In this document: one piece after another, positions 12,781-23,192 of the stretch
How positions within the stretch are numbered: position 1 is the first letter of the stretch
Layout of the letters: every line of letters begins with the position of its first letter
Source: Parendozoicomonas verongulae
Lineage (GTDB): Bacteria; Pseudomonadota; Gammaproteobacteria; Pseudomonadales; Endozoicomonadaceae
DNA length: 44,257 bases
Assembly: GCF_009711465.1 (NCBI RefSeq)
Contig: NZ_SMME01000847.1
Span: 742-44,998 of the forward strand
Direction of reading: 5' to 3'
Translations under genes and position numbers: made by a program
The notes under the pieces: model-generated
What the model was told of the DNA's origin: nothing
The model's database searches: none
What the model saw: the letters and a program-made list of their open reading frames with translations, nothing else

Positions 12781-13208
12781 TTTCAATCTTGCTAACGTTT
12801 TGCGTTGTCTGAAACCAGAAGTACTCAATAAATACGCCGTATGTCTATAACACTGCGTGCAGACTTCTGATTGAAATTATTGCCACCCTTCCATAAGCAC
12901 AGCTGGAGGCAGGGTTTTATCGCTGGTGATTCTGGCGGGATATTAACGCCTCATTACCGAGTTGCCTTGATACCGGTCAAGAAAAAAACAGCCATTTTTA
13001 AAAATTCGAATAAAAAATCAAATCTTTTTTAACTTTTTGCATTGATTTACACCGTGATTGCGCCATTCTCTCATCAGTTTGCGAGCAACCGAATCAGTCT
13101 GGCAGGTTTCGGTGTATGTGCAATCTGGAATCAGTTACAGTCCCATCACAGTTTTTCACTACGGAAAAGGCGCTACTTTTGCTGGCCTTTCCTGCTGGGG
13201 GATAGAGC
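12781..13208. other. ridA-hemE divergent intergenic region (428 bases)
   Basis: No gene is seen. The central part (12985-13050) is very A+T rich. A tentative hemE promoter is TTTACA (13046-13051), a 17-base spacer, then TCTCAT (13069-13074); the -35 matches 5/6 and the -10 4/6. A GGGGGA ribosome site precedes the hemE GTG. Confidence 0.4.
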
Positions 13209-14264
13209 GTGACACAACTTAAAAATGATACTTTTCTAAGGGCTCTGCTAAAAGAGCCTGTTGATTACACTCCTGTGTGGATGATGCGTCAGGCAGGGCG
13301 TTACCTGCCAGAGTACCGTGAAACCCGAAGCCGGGCGGGGGATTTTCTCAGCCTGTGCAAGAATGCAGATCTGGCTTGTGAGGTTACCCTGCAGCCTCTG
13401 GAGCGATACCCTCTGGATGCTGCCATCCTGTTTTCGGATATTCTGACTATCCCCGATGCCATGGGGCAGGGGTTGTATTTCGAAGTCGGTGAAGGGCCGA
13501 AATTCCGCAAAGTTGTCAGAAGCGCAGAGGATGTGAAAGGGCTGATTCAGCCTCGTATGGACGATGAGCTCGACTATGTGATGAATGCGGTGCGCACCAT
13601 TCGCCGAGAGCTGAATGGGCGAGTGCCTCTCATTGGCTTTTCCGGTAGCCCGTGGACTCTGGCGACCTATATGGTAGAAGGGGGAAGTACCAAAGACTTC
13701 CGTCATATTAAAGCAATGATGTTTGACCAGCCCCATGTGTTACATGCTCTGTTGGAGCGGTTGGCGAACTCTGTTACTGATTATCTCAATGCCCAGATTG
13801 TTGCGGGTGCCCAGACTGTGCAGATTTTTGATACTTGGGGCGGTGTTCTGGGTAGCAGGGAGTATCAGGAATTCTCCCTGAAATATATGGAGAAGATCGT
13901 TGCCGGCCTGCTGCGGGAAAATGAAGGCCGCAAAGTGCCAGTCATCCTGTTCACTAAGAATGGCGGTCAGTGGCTGGAATCCATGGCTGCAACAGGCGTC
14001 GACGCTCTCGGCCTGGACTGGACGACAGATATCGATGTAGCTCGCAAACGGGTTGGAGATAAGGTGGCTCTGCAGGGTAATATGGATCCTTGCGTGCTGT
14101 ATGCATCTCCGAAGCGGATTCGTGAGGAAGTAAAACGTATTCTGGACGCTTATGGTTCAGGCTCTGGCCATGTCTTTAACCTTGGTCATGGCATTCACCA
14201 GTTTGTTGACCCCGAGCATGCGGGAGCATTTGTGGATGCAGTGCATGAGTTATCGGGGCGATAA
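13209..14264 (+). CDS. hemE: Uroporphyrinogen decarboxylase
   Basis: HemE (351 aa) removes four carboxyl groups from uroporphyrinogen III to give coproporphyrinogen III in haem synthesis. The GTG start at 13209 is supported by GGGGGA upstream and by the family N-terminus [34 protein letters not shown], whose [12 protein letters not shown] is a signature. Other markers are [16 protein letters not shown] and the late [17 protein letters not shown]. It is a single gene with its own terminator. It follows gltBD in pseudomonads too, here with ridA inserted. Confidence 0.96.
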   Translation: MTQLKNDTFLRALLKEPVDYTPVWMMRQAGRYLPEYRETRSRAGDFLSLCKNADLACEVTLQPLERYPLDAAILFSDILTIPDAMGQGLYFEVGEGPKFRKVVRSAEDVKGLIQPRMDDELDYVMNAVRTIRRELNGRVPLIGFSGSPWTLATYMVEGGSTKDFRHIKAMMFDQPHVLHALLERLANSVTDYLNAQIVAGAQTVQIFDTWGGVLGSREYQEFSLKYMEKIVAGLLRENEGRKVPVILFTKNGGQWLESMAATGVDALGLDWTTDIDVARKRVGDKVALQGNMDPCVLYASPKRIREEVKRILDAYGSGSGHVFNLGHGIHQFVDPEHAGAFVDAVHELSGR

Positions 14265-14289
14265 CTCGTACTGGAAGAAGCTTAAGCGT

Positions 14290-14322
14290 CCACAGCCTGA
14301 TGGTGGGTCAGGCTGTGGTTTG
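14290..14322 (+). terminator. Rho-independent terminator of hemE
   Basis: CCACAGCCTGA (14290-14300) and TCAGGCTGTGG (14308-14318) form an 11-bp stem with a 7-base loop, followed by TTTGTT. It lies 25 bases after the hemE stop and ahead of the convergent purD end. Confidence 0.8.
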
Positions 14323-14373
14323 TTATGTCGGCAGTATAACGTGAGTGGTTATTTGTGAGTATAAAATGTACTT

Positions 14374-15657
14374 TTACTCAGAAATTTCTCTGGCAATAGC
14401 CCGATGGCCGATATCTGTACGGAAGTAGCAGTTATCCCAACTGATTTTCTCCACGGCTTCATAGGCTTGGGTTTGGGCGATTGCAACAGTCTTACCGAGA
14501 GCTGTTACGCACAGTACCCGGCCACCGTGGGTGATAACAGTGCCATCTTTTTCTTTTGTACCGGCTTGGAAAACCATAGCACCGGACACTTGATCCATAC
14601 CGGAGATGATATCGCCTTTACGGTATGATCCAGGATAACCGCCAGCCGCCATTACAACACCCAGTGCGGCACGGGAATCCCACTCGCAGGTTTTTTCAGC
14701 CAGCTCGCCATTAGCACCGGCTAAACACAGTTCAACCAAGTCAGATTTCATACGCATCAGAATGGGCTGGGTTTCCGGGTCACCAAAGCGGCAGTTGTAT
14801 TCCAGTACCTTGGGTGTGCCGTCGTGGGCAATCATAATGCCCGCGTACAGAAAGCCCTGATACTGATAACCTTCTTTCGCCATACCCTCAATCGTGGGAT
14901 GAATCACATCTTCCATAATGCGAGTGTGCATAGCGGGCGTTACAGCGGGAGCGGGAGAGTAAGCACCCATACCGCCGGTATTGGGGCCGGTGTCGCCATT
15001 ATCTCTGGCCTTGTGATCCTGGCTGGTGGCCAGTGGTAAGATATTTTTACCATCTACCATCACAATAAAGCTGGCTTCTTCTCCAAGCAAAAACTCTTCG
15101 ATGACAACCCGGTGGCCAGCTTCTCCAAATGCATTACCAGCCAGCATATCCTCTACAGCAGCAATAGCCTCTGCTTCGGTTTGTGCAAGGATAACGCCTT
15201 TACCGGCAGCCAGCCCGTCAGCCTTCACAACAATCGGAGCACCCTGCTGCTTGATATAAGCGACAGCAGGTTCGATTTCAGTGAAGTTTGCATAGGCGGC
15301 GGTGGGAATGTTGTATCTGGCGAGGAAATCTTTGGTGAAAGCCTTGGAGCCTTCCAGCTGGGCGGAGCCCTGATCTGGGCCGAAGATGGTTAGGCCTTCC
15401 TGCTTAAAGCGATCCACGATCCCCATAACCAGAGGGGCTTCAGGGCCAACGATGGTCAGATCAATGCCAGTGTCTTTGGCGAAGTCGATCAGCTTTTCAA
15501 TATCGGTGGCTTCAATAGCAACGTTGGAGACGCCTTCCTGAAAGGCTGTTCCCGCATTTCCGGGGGCGACAAATACCTCTGAGCTGAGTGGAGACTGTTG
15601 TGCTTTCCAGGCCAGCGCATGTTCGCGGCCGCCGCTGCCAATAATCAGAATTTTCAT
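14374..15657 (-). CDS. purD: Phosphoribosylamine-glycine ligase
   Basis: PurD (427 aa) joins glycine to phosphoribosylamine with ATP to make GAR, the second step of purine synthesis. The N-terminus MKILIIGSGGREHALAWK is the signature. The ATP-grasp core has PIVVKADGLAAGKGV and the late LEYNCRFGDPETQ metal-binding loop. It lies 81 bases after purH with an intervening stem-loop and is expected to be cotranscribed with it. Length is typical. Confidence 0.97.
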   Translation of the reverse strand: MKILIIGSGGREHALAWKAQQSPLSSEVFVAPGNAGTAFQEGVSNVAIEATDIEKLIDFAKDTGIDLTIVGPEAPLVMGIVDRFKQEGLTIFGPDQGSAQLEGSKAFTKDFLARYNIPTAAYANFTEIEPAVAYIKQQGAPIVVKADGLAAGKGVILAQTEAEAIAAVEDMLAGNAFGEAGHRVVIEEFLLGEEASFIVMVDGKNILPLATSQDHKARDNGDTGPNTGGMGAYSPAPAVTPAMHTRIMEDVIHPTIEGMAKEGYQYQGFLYAGIMIAHDGTPKVLEYNCRFGDPETQPILMRMKSDLVELCLAGANGELAEKTCEWDSRAALGVVMAAGGYPGSYRKGDIISGMDQVSGAMVFQAGTKEKDGTVITHGGRVLCVTALGKTVAIAQTQAYEAVEKISWDNCYFRTDIGHRAIAREISE

Positions 15658-15686
15658 AACTTCAGATCCTTTGATCTTTAGTTGAA

Positions 15687-15712
15687 CAGAAACGGCGGGT
15701 GAACCGTTTCTG
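15687..15712 (-). repeat. Stem-loop between purH and purD
   Basis: CAGAAACGG and CCGTTTCTG form a 9-bp perfect stem with an 8-base loop in the purH-purD gap. There is no clear T-run on the transcribed strand. It may be an intercistronic RNA structure or partial attenuator. The function is inferred. Confidence 0.5.
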
Positions 15713-15738
15713 CGCGAGCGTTGAGATATTTAAATACC

Positions 15739-17325
15739 TTAGTGACGGAAGTGACGCATGCCGGTAAATACCATGGCCATGCCAGCTTCGTTTGCCGCAT
15801 CAATCACATCTTGATCCCGCATGGAGCCGCCGGGCTGAATAACGGCAGAAATGCCTGCAGCTGCTGCCGCATCAATACCATCTCGGAAGGGGAAGAAAGC
15901 ATCGGATGCCATAACAGAGCCGCGCACTTCCAATCCTTCATCTGCAGCCTTAATGCCAGCAATTTTGGCGCTGTATACGCGGCTCATCTGACCTGCGCCC
16001 ACACCAATAGTCTGGTGATCCTTGCAGTATACAATGGCATTGGACTTCACGTATTTTGCCACTTTCCAGGCGAATTGCAGATCACGCATTTCGGCATCAG
16101 TGGGGATGCGTTCGGTCACAACCTTTAGCTCTTCCGAAGTAACACGGCCGATGTCAGCATCCTGAACCAGCAGGCCGCCGTTCACACGTTTGAAGTCGAG
16201 GAATGAGGTTGGCGATTCTGGCAGCTGACCGCAGGCCAATATGCGTACGTTTGGCTTGGCGGCAAGAATGTCACGGCATTCATCGCTAATAGAGGGGGCG
16301 ATAATCACTTCCACAAACTGACGATCCACAATTGCATGGGCAGTGGTCGCATCCAGCGGACGGTTGAAAGCAATAATGCCGCCAAAGGCTGAGGTAGGAT
16401 CGGTTGAGTACGCGCGGATGTAGGCTTCGTGAATATCAGTGCCGATGGCTACGCCGCAGGGGTTGGCGTGCTTGACAATTACGCAGGCGGGCTGATCAAA
16501 GCTCTTAACACACTCCAGAGCTGCATCGGTATCGGCAATGTTGTTGTAAGAGAGGGCTTTGCCCTGCAGAACTTCGGCAGTGGCAACGCTAGCTCCTGTT
16601 GCATTGCTTTCAACGTACAGTGCCGCCTTCTGGTGAGAGTTTTCCCCGTAACGCATCTCTGCAGACTTCACGAATTGCGTATTAAAGGTGCGGGGGAAGT
16701 TGGACTTTTGTTCTGGCTGTTCGAAGTCACGCAGGCCAAGGTGATTGGCGATGGCCGCATCGTAAGCGGCTGTGTGCTCAAAGGCTTCGACGGCCAGCTG
16801 GAAACGCAGGCTGTCGTTCAGGCCGCCTTCGCTTTCCAGAGTCTCGGCGATGTGTTCGTATTTGTCAGCATTAACGACGATAGCAGTATATCTATGGTTT
16901 TTTGCCGTGGCTCGCACCATAGTCGGGCCGCCGATATCGATGTTCTCAATAGCATTGTCCAGAGTGCATTCAGGGTCGGCAACGGTTTTCTCAAAGGGGT
17001 ACAGGTTGACCACCACCATATCGATGGGATTGATACCATGGGCGGCAATCACTTCGTCGTCCTGGCCGCGACGGGCAAGGATACCACCATGAATCTTCGG
17101 GTGGAGAGTTTTCACTCTGCCATCCATCATTTCGGGGAAGCCGGTGTAATCAGACACTTCTGTGACCGGAATGCTGCTTTCACTGAGCAGACGGAATGTG
17201 CCACCGGTAGACAGAATTTCAATACCGAGAGCCGTCAGGCGGCGGGCAAACTCCACTACCCCCTGTTTATCAGAAACGCTAATCAGAGCTCTGCGTACAG
17301 GACGGATACTAGGGTTGTCAGACAT
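15739..17325 (-). CDS. purH: Bifunctional AICAR transformylase / IMP cyclohydrolase
   Basis: PurH (528 aa) carries out the last two steps of IMP synthesis. The N-terminal MGS-like IMP cyclohydrolase domain (about 10-195) begins [17 protein letters not shown]. The C-terminal AICAR transformylase domain includes the catalytic Lys-His pair in [12 protein letters not shown] and the end segment [19 protein letters not shown]. It is followed by purD, the usual pair. It lies downstream of dusB-fis but is separated from them by a strong terminator, so it should have its own promoter in 17326-17448. I do not see a PurR-like box there. Confidence 0.97.
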   Translation of the reverse strand: MSDNPSIRPVRRALISVSDKQGVVEFARRLTALGIEILSTGGTFRLLSESSIPVTEVSDYTGFPEMMDGRVKTLHPKIHGGILARRGQDDEVIAAHGINPIDMVVVNLYPFEKTVADPECTLDNAIENIDIGGPTMVRATAKNHRYTAIVVNADKYEHIAETLESEGGLNDSLRFQLAVEAFEHTAAYDAAIANHLGLRDFEQPEQKSNFPRTFNTQFVKSAEMRYGENSHQKAALYVESNATGASVATAEVLQGKALSYNNIADTDAALECVKSFDQPACVIVKHANPCGVAIGTDIHEAYIRAYSTDPTSAFGGIIAFNRPLDATTAHAIVDRQFVEVIIAPSISDECRDILAAKPNVRILACGQLPESPTSFLDFKRVNGGLLVQDADIGRVTSEELKVVTERIPTDAEMRDLQFAWKVAKYVKSNAIVYCKDHQTIGVGAGQMSRVYSAKIAGIKAADEGLEVRGSVMASDAFFPFRDGIDAAAAAGISAVIQPGGSMRDQDVIDAANEAGMAMVFTGMRHFRH

Positions 17326-17448
17326 TACAGTCTCGCTTTTGGGTCGTTAAGCGTAGCGGGAGCTGGGTGGTGCTCCGGATTTTTCTGCCTTCCTGGCAAT
17401 TTTTGGCGTATGAAACAGCATTCGCTGAAAAGCTGCAACACCCCAAAT

Positions 17449-17479
17449 AAAAAAACAGGCGCCTGGCGCCTGTTTTTTT
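17449..17479 (-). terminator. Terminator after fis
   Basis: A long GC-rich palindrome (CAGGCGCC / GGCGCCTG) is flanked by seven A and seven T residues. On the minus strand it gives a stem followed by a T7 run directly after the fis stop. The A/T flanks make it potentially bidirectional. Confidence 0.88.
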
Positions 17480-17486
17480 CAATTCG

Positions 17487-17798
17487 TTACAATAACCCGT
17501 ACTGTTTTAACTTTTTCCGAAGGGTCCCTCGGTTCAGGCCCAGCATTACAGAGGCCCGTGTCTGGTTGCCCTTTACATAGGCCATTACGCATTCCAGCAG
17601 CGGTGCTTCAACTTCTGACAGCACCATGTTATAGACGTTCGTAACGTCGTGCCCTTCCAAGTGGGCAAAATAGTTGTTCATTGCCTTCTCGACACTGTCA
17701 CGCAGTGTCTGGGTTTCCTGTGAAACCGGGCTGGTCAGATGCTGACCGGTTGTGCCAACCGAGGATGTTTCCTGGATTGCAATTTCAGTCACCGTCAT
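17487..17798 (-). CDS. fis: DNA-binding protein Fis
   Basis: This 103-aa nucleoid-associated protein is close in length to E. coli Fis (98). The C-terminus [21 protein letters not shown] is the helix-turn-helix that bends DNA. The middle [17 protein letters not shown] is the dimerisation region. The start codon overlaps the dusB stop (ATGA), the conserved dusB-fis coupled operon. A strong terminator follows directly. Fis usually responds to growth phase and influences rRNA and virulence promoters. Any effect on the nearby secretion locus is speculation. Confidence 0.96.
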   Translation of the reverse strand: MTVTEIAIQETSSVGTTGQHLTSPVSQETQTLRDSVEKAMNNYFAHLEGHDVTNVYNMVLSEVEAPLLECVMAYVKGNQTRASVMLGLNRGTLRKKLKQYGLL

Positions 17799-18784
17799 GC
17801 CGCAAACTCCTTTCCTTCGATCATATGCGCAAAATATTCCCTGATTCCGGCAATCTGGGCCGAGGGTGTCTCCAACTGGTTAAAAGTCTTCCGGAACGGT
17901 GCAGCATTTTCAGTGGCCTGGAGGTACCAGCCAACGTGTTTGCGAGCGATTCGGGTACCCATCACATCGCCGTAGAAGGTGTGCAGATCCTGTAAGTGAG
18001 CGAGCAGGATGTCACAGACTGCTTCGGTTGAGGGTGCAGACAGATACTCGTTATGTTCCAGATAGTGAGCAATTTCCCTGAAAATCCAGGGTTTGCCCTG
18101 GGCCGCACGACCAATCATAACCCCTTGCGCACCCGTGTAATCCAGCACTTGGCGGGCTTTGTCCGGTGATGTGATATCACCGTTGGCTATGACAGGTATA
18201 GACAGGGTGGAGCAGATTTTTGCAATAGTGTCATACTCCGCTTCGCCTTTATACATGCAGCTTCGGGTCCGGCCATGAACGGCCAGCGCCTGAATGCCGT
18301 AGTCTTCTGCCATGCGGGCAATGGTGACGCCATTGCGTTGATCCGGGCTCCAGCCCGTGCGGATTTTGAGGGTAACCGGAATATCAACCGCTGCCACAAC
18401 AGCTTTAAGAATCTCTTCAACAAGCTTTTCATCTTTCATCAAGGCGGAGCCTGCGGCCTTATTGCAGACTTTTTTTGCTGGGCAGCCCATATTGATGTCA
18501 ATGATTTGTGCACCCATCTCAGCATTACGCTGGGCTGCTTCCGCCATCATAGCCGGGTCGCCACCTGCAATTTGTACCGAGCGGGGTTCAGGTTCTCCAG
18601 TATGGTCCAGGCGCAAACGTGATTTGCGGGTGTTCCACAGGCGCACATCACTGGTGACCATTTCAGACACAACCAGCCCCGCGCCTTGCTGCAGACACAG
18701 CTTACGGAAAGGACGATCGGTTACACCTGCCATTGGGGCCAGGACAACCGGGGATGATATCTGATAGGGGCCGATTTTCAGCAA
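17795..18784 (-). CDS. dusB: tRNA-dihydrouridine synthase B
   Basis: DusB (329 aa) is an FMN enzyme reducing uridines in the tRNA D-loop. It shows [14 protein letters not shown] near the N-terminus, the catalytic cysteine at residue 101 in NMGCPAKKV, and the phosphate-binding end [25 protein letters not shown]. The start appears to be TTG at 18784, which aligns the N-terminus (LKIGPYQI) with the family. No ATG is available nearby and the ribosome site is poor. It is translationally coupled to fis. Confidence 0.93.
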   Translation of the reverse strand: MLKIGPYQISSPVVLAPMAGVTDRPFRKLCLQQGAGLVVSEMVTSDVRLWNTRKSRLRLDHTGEPEPRSVQIAGGDPAMMAEAAQRNAEMGAQIIDINMGCPAKKVCNKAAGSALMKDEKLVEEILKAVVAAVDIPVTLKIRTGWSPDQRNGVTIARMAEDYGIQALAVHGRTRSCMYKGEAEYDTIAKICSTLSIPVIANGDITSPDKARQVLDYTGAQGVMIGRAAQGKPWIFREIAHYLEHNEYLSAPSTEAVCDILLAHLQDLHTFYGDVMGTRIARKHVGWYLQATENAAPFRKTFNQLETPSAQIAGIREYFAHMIEGKEFAA

Positions 18785-18820
18785 CGTGGTTTACACTCAA
18801 AAAGTTCTGGGATACTCACT

Positions 18821-18859
18821 GGTTAAAAATTAACCGTATTGGTCGGGTATCATAACCCG
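18821..18859. promoter_or_regulatory. Two adjacent palindromes upstream of dusB
   Basis: GGTTAA-AAA-TTAACC (18821-18835) and CGGGT-6-ACCCG (18844-18859) lie 37-75 bases before the dusB start. They are symmetric and A+T rich or GC-capped, which suits operators for a regulator of dusB-fis. No known box is recognised. Confidence 0.35.
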
Positions 18860-19052
18860 TCCGTACTCTCGGATAAAGCCGGATGCCACTCCATTGATAC
18901 GTGTTATCAACAGGGCGGACACAGACAGCAGATGAGCGGAATTGCACTACTAGACGTAGATTCCGGTGCATTGCTGTACAAGTATCAGGCCATGCCATGT
19001 TGGAGGATTTCAAAAAAATGGCAAGGATTTGGGTTGGTAATTTGATTAGTTG

Positions 19053-19085
19053 TTGACCTGAGTCAGAGGGAGTGATTCAGGTCAA
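19053..19085 (-). repeat. Inverted repeat after the DUF3426 gene
   Basis: TTGACCTGA (19053-19061) and TCAGGTCAA (19077-19085) are perfect 9-bp arms with a 15-base spacer, 15 bases beyond the DUF3426 gene stop. It could be that gene's terminator, but there is no T-run. An operator is an alternative. Confidence 0.45.
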
Positions 19086-19099
19086 ATACGTGTAGTGTG

Positions 19100-20224
19100 T
19101 TATGGGTGTGTAAATGATAAGTCAACAGAGTGTAGCTTTTTACTGGGGTTTATAACGCTTATAGCAAGATGGATAGGTTGTCGTACTGGCATATCCAGTG
19201 CGCCGGCCGCTTCTCCAGAGAGGTATTGATCCGGTGTGAGTACTCTTTGACCAATTATGCCCTCCTCCATACCAAAAAATGTCATCATAAGGCTCGGGTA
19301 AGCCTGTTTAAAGCTAGCCTCATTGGTGATAATTGCGTCAATTGTCAAAGCATTTTGATAGTTTCTGTCTGGACGAATTACGATGTGGCTGACCTGAATT
19401 TTGGTGATATCCCTTTGCTCGGGCAACTGACAGGGCAGTAGATTGCAAACCTTTGTGGCCAGAGGTCGAAGGCTTGGGTCTTTGCTGATGTTGGCAAAGT
19501 TTGCCCACCCGTATTGGAGGATTAAAGCCATGAATGCCAGAGCGCAGGCTGCAGGCCAGAGTAGTTTCTGCCATAGACTTTGCTTTCTGTAGCTAAGATC
19601 GAGAGGGTCACTGTTCAGGCTGCTGAGTGTGGATGCGGGTTTTGGTTTAGCCTTTGCCTCTTGTTTGGGTTCTGGTTTTGCTGTTTTCTTTTCAGCTCTG
19701 GGTTTCTCTTTTGTTTTGGCTTTCTGTTTGGGGCTTATTGACTTTTGAGGCTGAGGCTGAGGTTTAGTCGGTGCAGGAGCTGGTTCGAAAACCTGTTCAG
19801 AGGCTGACTCGATTTCTTCGTGATCTTCATCTTCATCCAGCTCCATCTCTTCCAGCATGGCTCTTGCCCAAGCCTCATCCTCCTCATAGGTGTCGGACTC
19901 AGCTTCCGAGCTAGAGTAACTGCTGGAGTTTTTAGAAGAGTCTATTGCTAAGGCATCTTCTGAAAAGTCCAGGGAGTTATGTGTGGCTTCTGGTTGTGAT
20001 TGTGGTTGCGGCTTTTGAGGAGCAGGCTGGAATTTTAACTCTTCTGGTAACGTGCCACCTACGATAAAGCTGGATGCACTAAAGACATGCAGACACGATC
20101 CGCAACGAACAGCTCCTTTAGCAGCCATTAAATGCTGGCGGGTGATACGAAATGCAGTGCTGCACTGAGGACAGCTAGTGATCCAGGATTCTGCGGAACC
20201 GTGCTCGTGAGTTGATGCTTGCAT
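19100..20224 (-). CDS. Zinc-ribbon, DUF3426-domain membrane protein
   Basis: This 374-aa protein starts with a zinc-ribbon of the MJ0042 type: CPQCSTAFRITRQHLMAAKGAVRCGSC at about residues 19-45. A long low-complexity middle follows, first acidic (about 100-145, many Glu/Asp) and then Lys/Pro/Gln rich (about 150-205). One membrane helix sits at about 225-245 (LLWPAACALAFMALILQYGW). A periplasmic DUF3426 domain ends the protein. The function is unknown for the family. Its place between prmA and dusB-fis is conserved in pseudomonads. The composition of the middle is more extreme than I expect, but the frame is intact. Confidence 0.85.
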   Translation of the reverse strand: MQASTHEHGSAESWITSCPQCSTAFRITRQHLMAAKGAVRCGSCLHVFSASSFIVGGTLPEELKFQPAPQKPQPQSQPEATHNSLDFSEDALAIDSSKNSSSYSSSEAESDTYEEDEAWARAMLEEMELDEDEDHEEIESASEQVFEPAPAPTKPQPQPQKSISPKQKAKTKEKPRAEKKTAKPEPKQEAKAKPKPASTLSSLNSDPLDLSYRKQSLWQKLLWPAACALAFMALILQYGWANFANISKDPSLRPLATKVCNLLPCQLPEQRDITKIQVSHIVIRPDRNYQNALTIDAIITNEASFKQAYPSLMMTFFGMEEGIIGQRVLTPDQYLSGEAAGALDMPVRQPIHLAISVINPSKKLHSVDLSFTHP

Positions 20225-20246
20225 GTTTTGAATTATAAAGAGGAAA

Positions 20247-20285
20247 CTGGCAGATGATTTTTATCTATTGGTTTCATTCTGCCAG
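20247..20285 (-). repeat. Inverted repeat between prmA and the DUF3426 gene
   Basis: CTGGCAGA (20247-20254) and TCTGCCAG (20278-20285) are perfect 8-bp arms with a 23-base spacer. On the transcribed strand a pyrimidine-rich stretch follows, so a weak prmA terminator is possible. Confidence 0.35.
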
Positions 20286-20313
20286 CTTTGCGGGGTAAAA
20301 ACTAACGGCCAGA

Positions 20314-21195
20314 TCAGTTTTTACGAGTACCACTCAATCTTACCCATCCCTCCAGCTCTGTTACCGGATCCATAGTGAACCACTGGCTGTAGGCTTCCAG
20401 AACATCTTCCGCCTGCTCCGCCAGAATACCGGAAAGAGCCAGCTTGCCGCCGGGTGCCGTGTGGTTGGCAATGGTCTCAGACAGACTGACAAGGGGGCCG
20501 GCCAGAATATTGGCCACCATGACGTCGGCCAGAACATCAGGAGTGTCTTTGGGATAGTAAACGTGCAGCAGGCCGTCTTCAATCTTGTTGCGATTAGCAT
20601 TGTCGCGGGAGGCTTCCAGAGCCTGTGGGTCGGTATCTACGCCTACAGCGTGCCTGGCACCCAGCAGCAAAGCCGCAATGGCGAGAATGCCGGAGCCGCA
20701 GCCGTAATCAATTACCTGCTTACCATCCAGATCCTGACCGTCCAGCCACTTAAGGCACAGAGCCGTGGTTGGGTGAGTACCGGTGCCAAAGGCAAGGCCC
20801 GGGTCCAGCATCAGGTTGACCGCATCCGGGTTGGGAACATCCTTCCAGCTTGGGCACACCCACAGGCGCTCGCCAAACTGCATAGGATGAAAGTGAGTCA
20901 TCCACTCACGCTCCCAGTCCTTGTCTTCCACAATCTCAACACGGTGTGCGGTGAAACTACCGGGTACAGTGTTGTTAAGCTGGGCGATGACATCGTCCAT
21001 ATCGGTATCGGCAGCGAACAATCCGAACAGACGAAGGTTGTTCCACAGGGGAGTGGTGCCCAGGTCAGGTTCGTACAGAGGTTGGTCACAGCCATCCTGA
21101 TAAGTCACCGCACAGGCGCCGTACTCCAGCAGGAGATCTTCCAGAGCGGACGACTGTTCAGGGGAGGTATCAAGTTTCAGTTGAATCCAGGACAT
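20314..21195 (-). CDS. prmA: Ribosomal protein L11 methyltransferase
   Basis: PrmA (293 aa) trimethylates ribosomal protein L11 using SAM. The N-terminal substrate-recognition domain ([14 protein letters not shown] onward) precedes the methyltransferase domain. That domain has the SAM motif [16 protein letters not shown] at about 160-176, with [15 protein letters not shown] before it and NILAGPL after it. It lies 113 bases downstream of accC with a stem-loop between. Length and order are typical. Confidence 0.96.
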   Translation of the reverse strand: MSWIQLKLDTSPEQSSALEDLLLEYGACAVTYQDGCDQPLYEPDLGTTPLWNNLRLFGLFAADTDMDDVIAQLNNTVPGSFTAHRVEIVEDKDWEREWMTHFHPMQFGERLWVCPSWKDVPNPDAVNLMLDPGLAFGTGTHPTTALCLKWLDGQDLDGKQVIDYGCGSGILAIAALLLGARHAVGVDTDPQALEASRDNANRNKIEDGLLHVYYPKDTPDVLADVMVANILAGPLVSLSETIANHTAPGGKLALSGILAEQAEDVLEAYSQWFTMDPVTELEGWVRLSGTRKN

Positions 21196-21257
21196 AAGGT
21201 CTTAGTGCCTAAAGGTATTCAGGAAGGGGAATTTGAGCGGGAGAGTAGAGAGAGCAG

Positions 21258-21283
21258 GAACGGCTGTCAAACGATAGCCGTTC
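21258..21283 (-). repeat. Stem-loop between accC and prmA
   Basis: GAACGGCT (21258-21265) pairs with AGCCGTTC (21276-21283), and the stem continues imperfectly inward. There is no T-run on the minus strand. It may reduce readthrough from accBC into prmA. Confidence 0.45.
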
Positions 21284-21308
21284 TATAAAACCATTCCAGA
21301 GGAGTGGA

Positions 21309-22649
21309 TTAGCTTTCGAGCTTCTTGGTCAGGTAGTGGATGTTCACGCCACCTTCCATAAAGCTCGTATCTCGCACCAGCTCCTGGTGGAGAGGTGTGT
21401 TGGTGCGGATGCCTTCAATCACCAGCTCATCCAGTGCGTTGCGCATACGGATGAGGGCGGTTTCACGATCCGGGCCCCAGGTGATCAGTTTGGCGATCAT
21501 GGAGTCATAGAACGGGGGTACTGTGTAACCATGATACAGGTGGGAATCTACCCGCACACCGTTACCGCCAGGCATATGCAGCTGGGTCAGCTTGCCGGGG
21601 GATGGCATAAAGGTTTTTGGGTCTTCCGCGTTGATACGGCACTCAATAGCGTGGCCATTGAATTTGATATCGTCCTGAGTCACAGACAGGGTTTCGCCGT
21701 TGGCGATGCGCAGCTGTTCCTTGATGATATCGAAACCGGAAATCTCTTCTGATACCGGATGCTCTACCTGAACACGGGTGTTCATCTCGATAAAGTAGAA
21801 CTCGCCGCCTTGATACAGGAACTCGAAAGTCCCTGCGCCACGGTAGCCAATCTCGATACAGGCATCGGTGCAGGCCTTGAAGATGCGCTGGCGGGCTTCT
21901 TCCGGGATGCCGGGAGCTGGTGCCTCTTCGATAACTTTCTGGTGACGACGCTGCAAGGAGCAGTCACGGTCGCCCAGATGAATAGCGTTGCCCTGACCAT
22001 CAGAAAGAACCTGCACCTCTACGTGACGAGGGGTTTCCAGGAACTTTTCCAGATACACGACATCATTATTGAATGCAGCACCGGCTTCGGTACGGGTTAC
22101 GCTGATGGCATTCAGCAGACCCTGCTCACGGTGCACAGCGCGCATACCACGGCCACCGCCACCGCCTGCGGCTTTGATGATCACCGGGTAGCCGATCTGA
22201 CGGGCGATCTTTAGTGTACGCTCGTGGTCATCTGTCAGTGGGCCGTCAGAACCAGGAACCGTTGGTACGCCTGCCTTCTTCATGGCTTTGATAGCAGACA
22301 CCTTGTCACCCATAAGGCGAATGACATCTGCGGACGGGCCAATAAAGGTAAAGCCGCTGCGCTCAACCTGCTCTGCAAAGTCGGCGTTTTCTGCGAGGAA
22401 ACCATAGCCCGGATGAATAGCCTGAGCGTCTGTGACTTCCGCTGCACTGATGATGGCAGGGATGTTCAGATAGCTGTCGGCGGCGCTGTTGGGGCCGATG
22501 CACACGGTTTCGTCTGCAAGACGAACGTGCATCAGGTTTTCGTCAGCCTTGGAGTGTACGGCAACCGTTTTAATACCCATCTCTTTGCAGGCGCGAAGGA
22601 TGCGCAGGGCGATTTCACCCCGGTTGGCAATAAGAACTTTTTCCAGCAT
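21309..22649 (-). CDS. accC: Biotin carboxylase subunit of acetyl-CoA carboxylase
   Basis: AccC (446 aa) carboxylates the biotin on AccB using ATP and bicarbonate, the first step of fatty acid synthesis. The start at 22649 ([20 protein letters not shown]) is the family N-terminus. The frame continues 24 codons upstream into the accB end without similarity. The glycine-rich ATP-grasp loop [12 protein letters not shown], the EAPAPG segment and [14 protein letters not shown] are all present. The gene follows accB by 19 bases, the standard accBC operon. Confidence 0.97.
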   Translation of the reverse strand: MLEKVLIANRGEIALRILRACKEMGIKTVAVHSKADENLMHVRLADETVCIGPNSAADSYLNIPAIISAAEVTDAQAIHPGYGFLAENADFAEQVERSGFTFIGPSADVIRLMGDKVSAIKAMKKAGVPTVPGSDGPLTDDHERTLKIARQIGYPVIIKAAGGGGGRGMRAVHREQGLLNAISVTRTEAGAAFNNDVVYLEKFLETPRHVEVQVLSDGQGNAIHLGDRDCSLQRRHQKVIEEAPAPGIPEEARQRIFKACTDACIEIGYRGAGTFEFLYQGGEFYFIEMNTRVQVEHPVSEEISGFDIIKEQLRIANGETLSVTQDDIKFNGHAIECRINAEDPKTFMPSPGKLTQLHMPGGNGVRVDSHLYHGYTVPPFYDSMIAKLITWGPDRETALIRMRNALDELVIEGIRTNTPLHQELVRDTSFMEGGVNIHYLTKKLES

Positions 22650-22668
22650 GGGATTCAGTACCTGCCAA

Positions 22669-23133
22669 TCAGACGATAGTGAACAGAGGCTGATCAAACT
22701 CAACCGGGGAGCCGTTTTCAACTAGAACCGCTTCAATCATGCCGGCTTTGTCGGCTTTGATCTGGTTCATCATCTTCATGGCTTCAACGATGCACAGAAC
22801 GTCGCCTTCTTTCACGTGGCTGCCCACTTCAATGAAGGCGGCGGAGCTTGGAGAAGGAGAGCGGTAGAAGGTACCTACCATGGGTGAGTGTACCTGATGG
22901 CCGGACAGAACAGGCTCGGCAGGCTCAGCGGCAGGTGCTGGTTCGGCTGTAACGGGAGCAGGGGCTGCAGCAGCCTGTACAGGTGCGGCTGCAGCCATAA
23001 CAGTTTGCTGTGCAGGGGGAACGCTGCTGTTACGGCTGATGCGAACGGATTCTTCACCTTCGTGAATTTCCAGCTCGTCGATGCCGGACTCCTCAAGAAG
23101 CTCGATCAGTTTTTTGACTTTACGAATATCCAT
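22669..23133 (-). CDS. accB: Biotin carboxyl carrier protein of acetyl-CoA carboxylase
   Basis: AccB is 154 aa from the ATG at 23133 ([17 protein letters not shown]). An in-frame TTG two codons earlier is less likely. The N-terminal helical domain is followed by an Ala/Pro-rich linker (about 40-75) and the C-terminal biotinyl domain. The biotin-accepting Lys120 lies in EAMKMMN. It carries carboxylated biotin from AccC to the transferase. It sits between aroQ and accC, an order shared with pseudomonads. Confidence 0.96.
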   Translation of the reverse strand: MDIRKVKKLIELLEESGIDELEIHEGEESVRISRNSSVPPAQQTVMAAAAPVQAAAAPAPVTAEPAPAAEPAEPVLSGHQVHSPMVGTFYRSPSPSSAAFIEVGSHVKEGDVLCIVEAMKMMNQIKADKAGMIEAVLVENGSPVEFDQPLFTIV

Positions 23134-23192
23134 GCTCAATTCCGGTTAGCTTTTGCTTATAAGTTCAATGTTTAGGGGGAGCAGTGCTGCGC

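Larger units (their letters stand above)
18785..19099. other. Intergenic region upstream of dusB-fis (315 bases)
   Basis: No gene is convincing here. It must contain the dusB-fis promoter on the minus strand. It holds two adjacent palindromes (18821-18859) and a 9-bp inverted repeat (19053-19085) nearer the upstream gene. Confidence 0.5.

Noticed and set aside
16429..17580. 383-codon open frame on the plus strand opposite purH
   Set aside because: purH is certain on the other strand, and this frame runs through the fis terminator into fis. No domain is visible.
20461..21288. 275-codon frame opposite prmA
   Set aside because: Antisense of prmA, which has full SAM-binding motifs.
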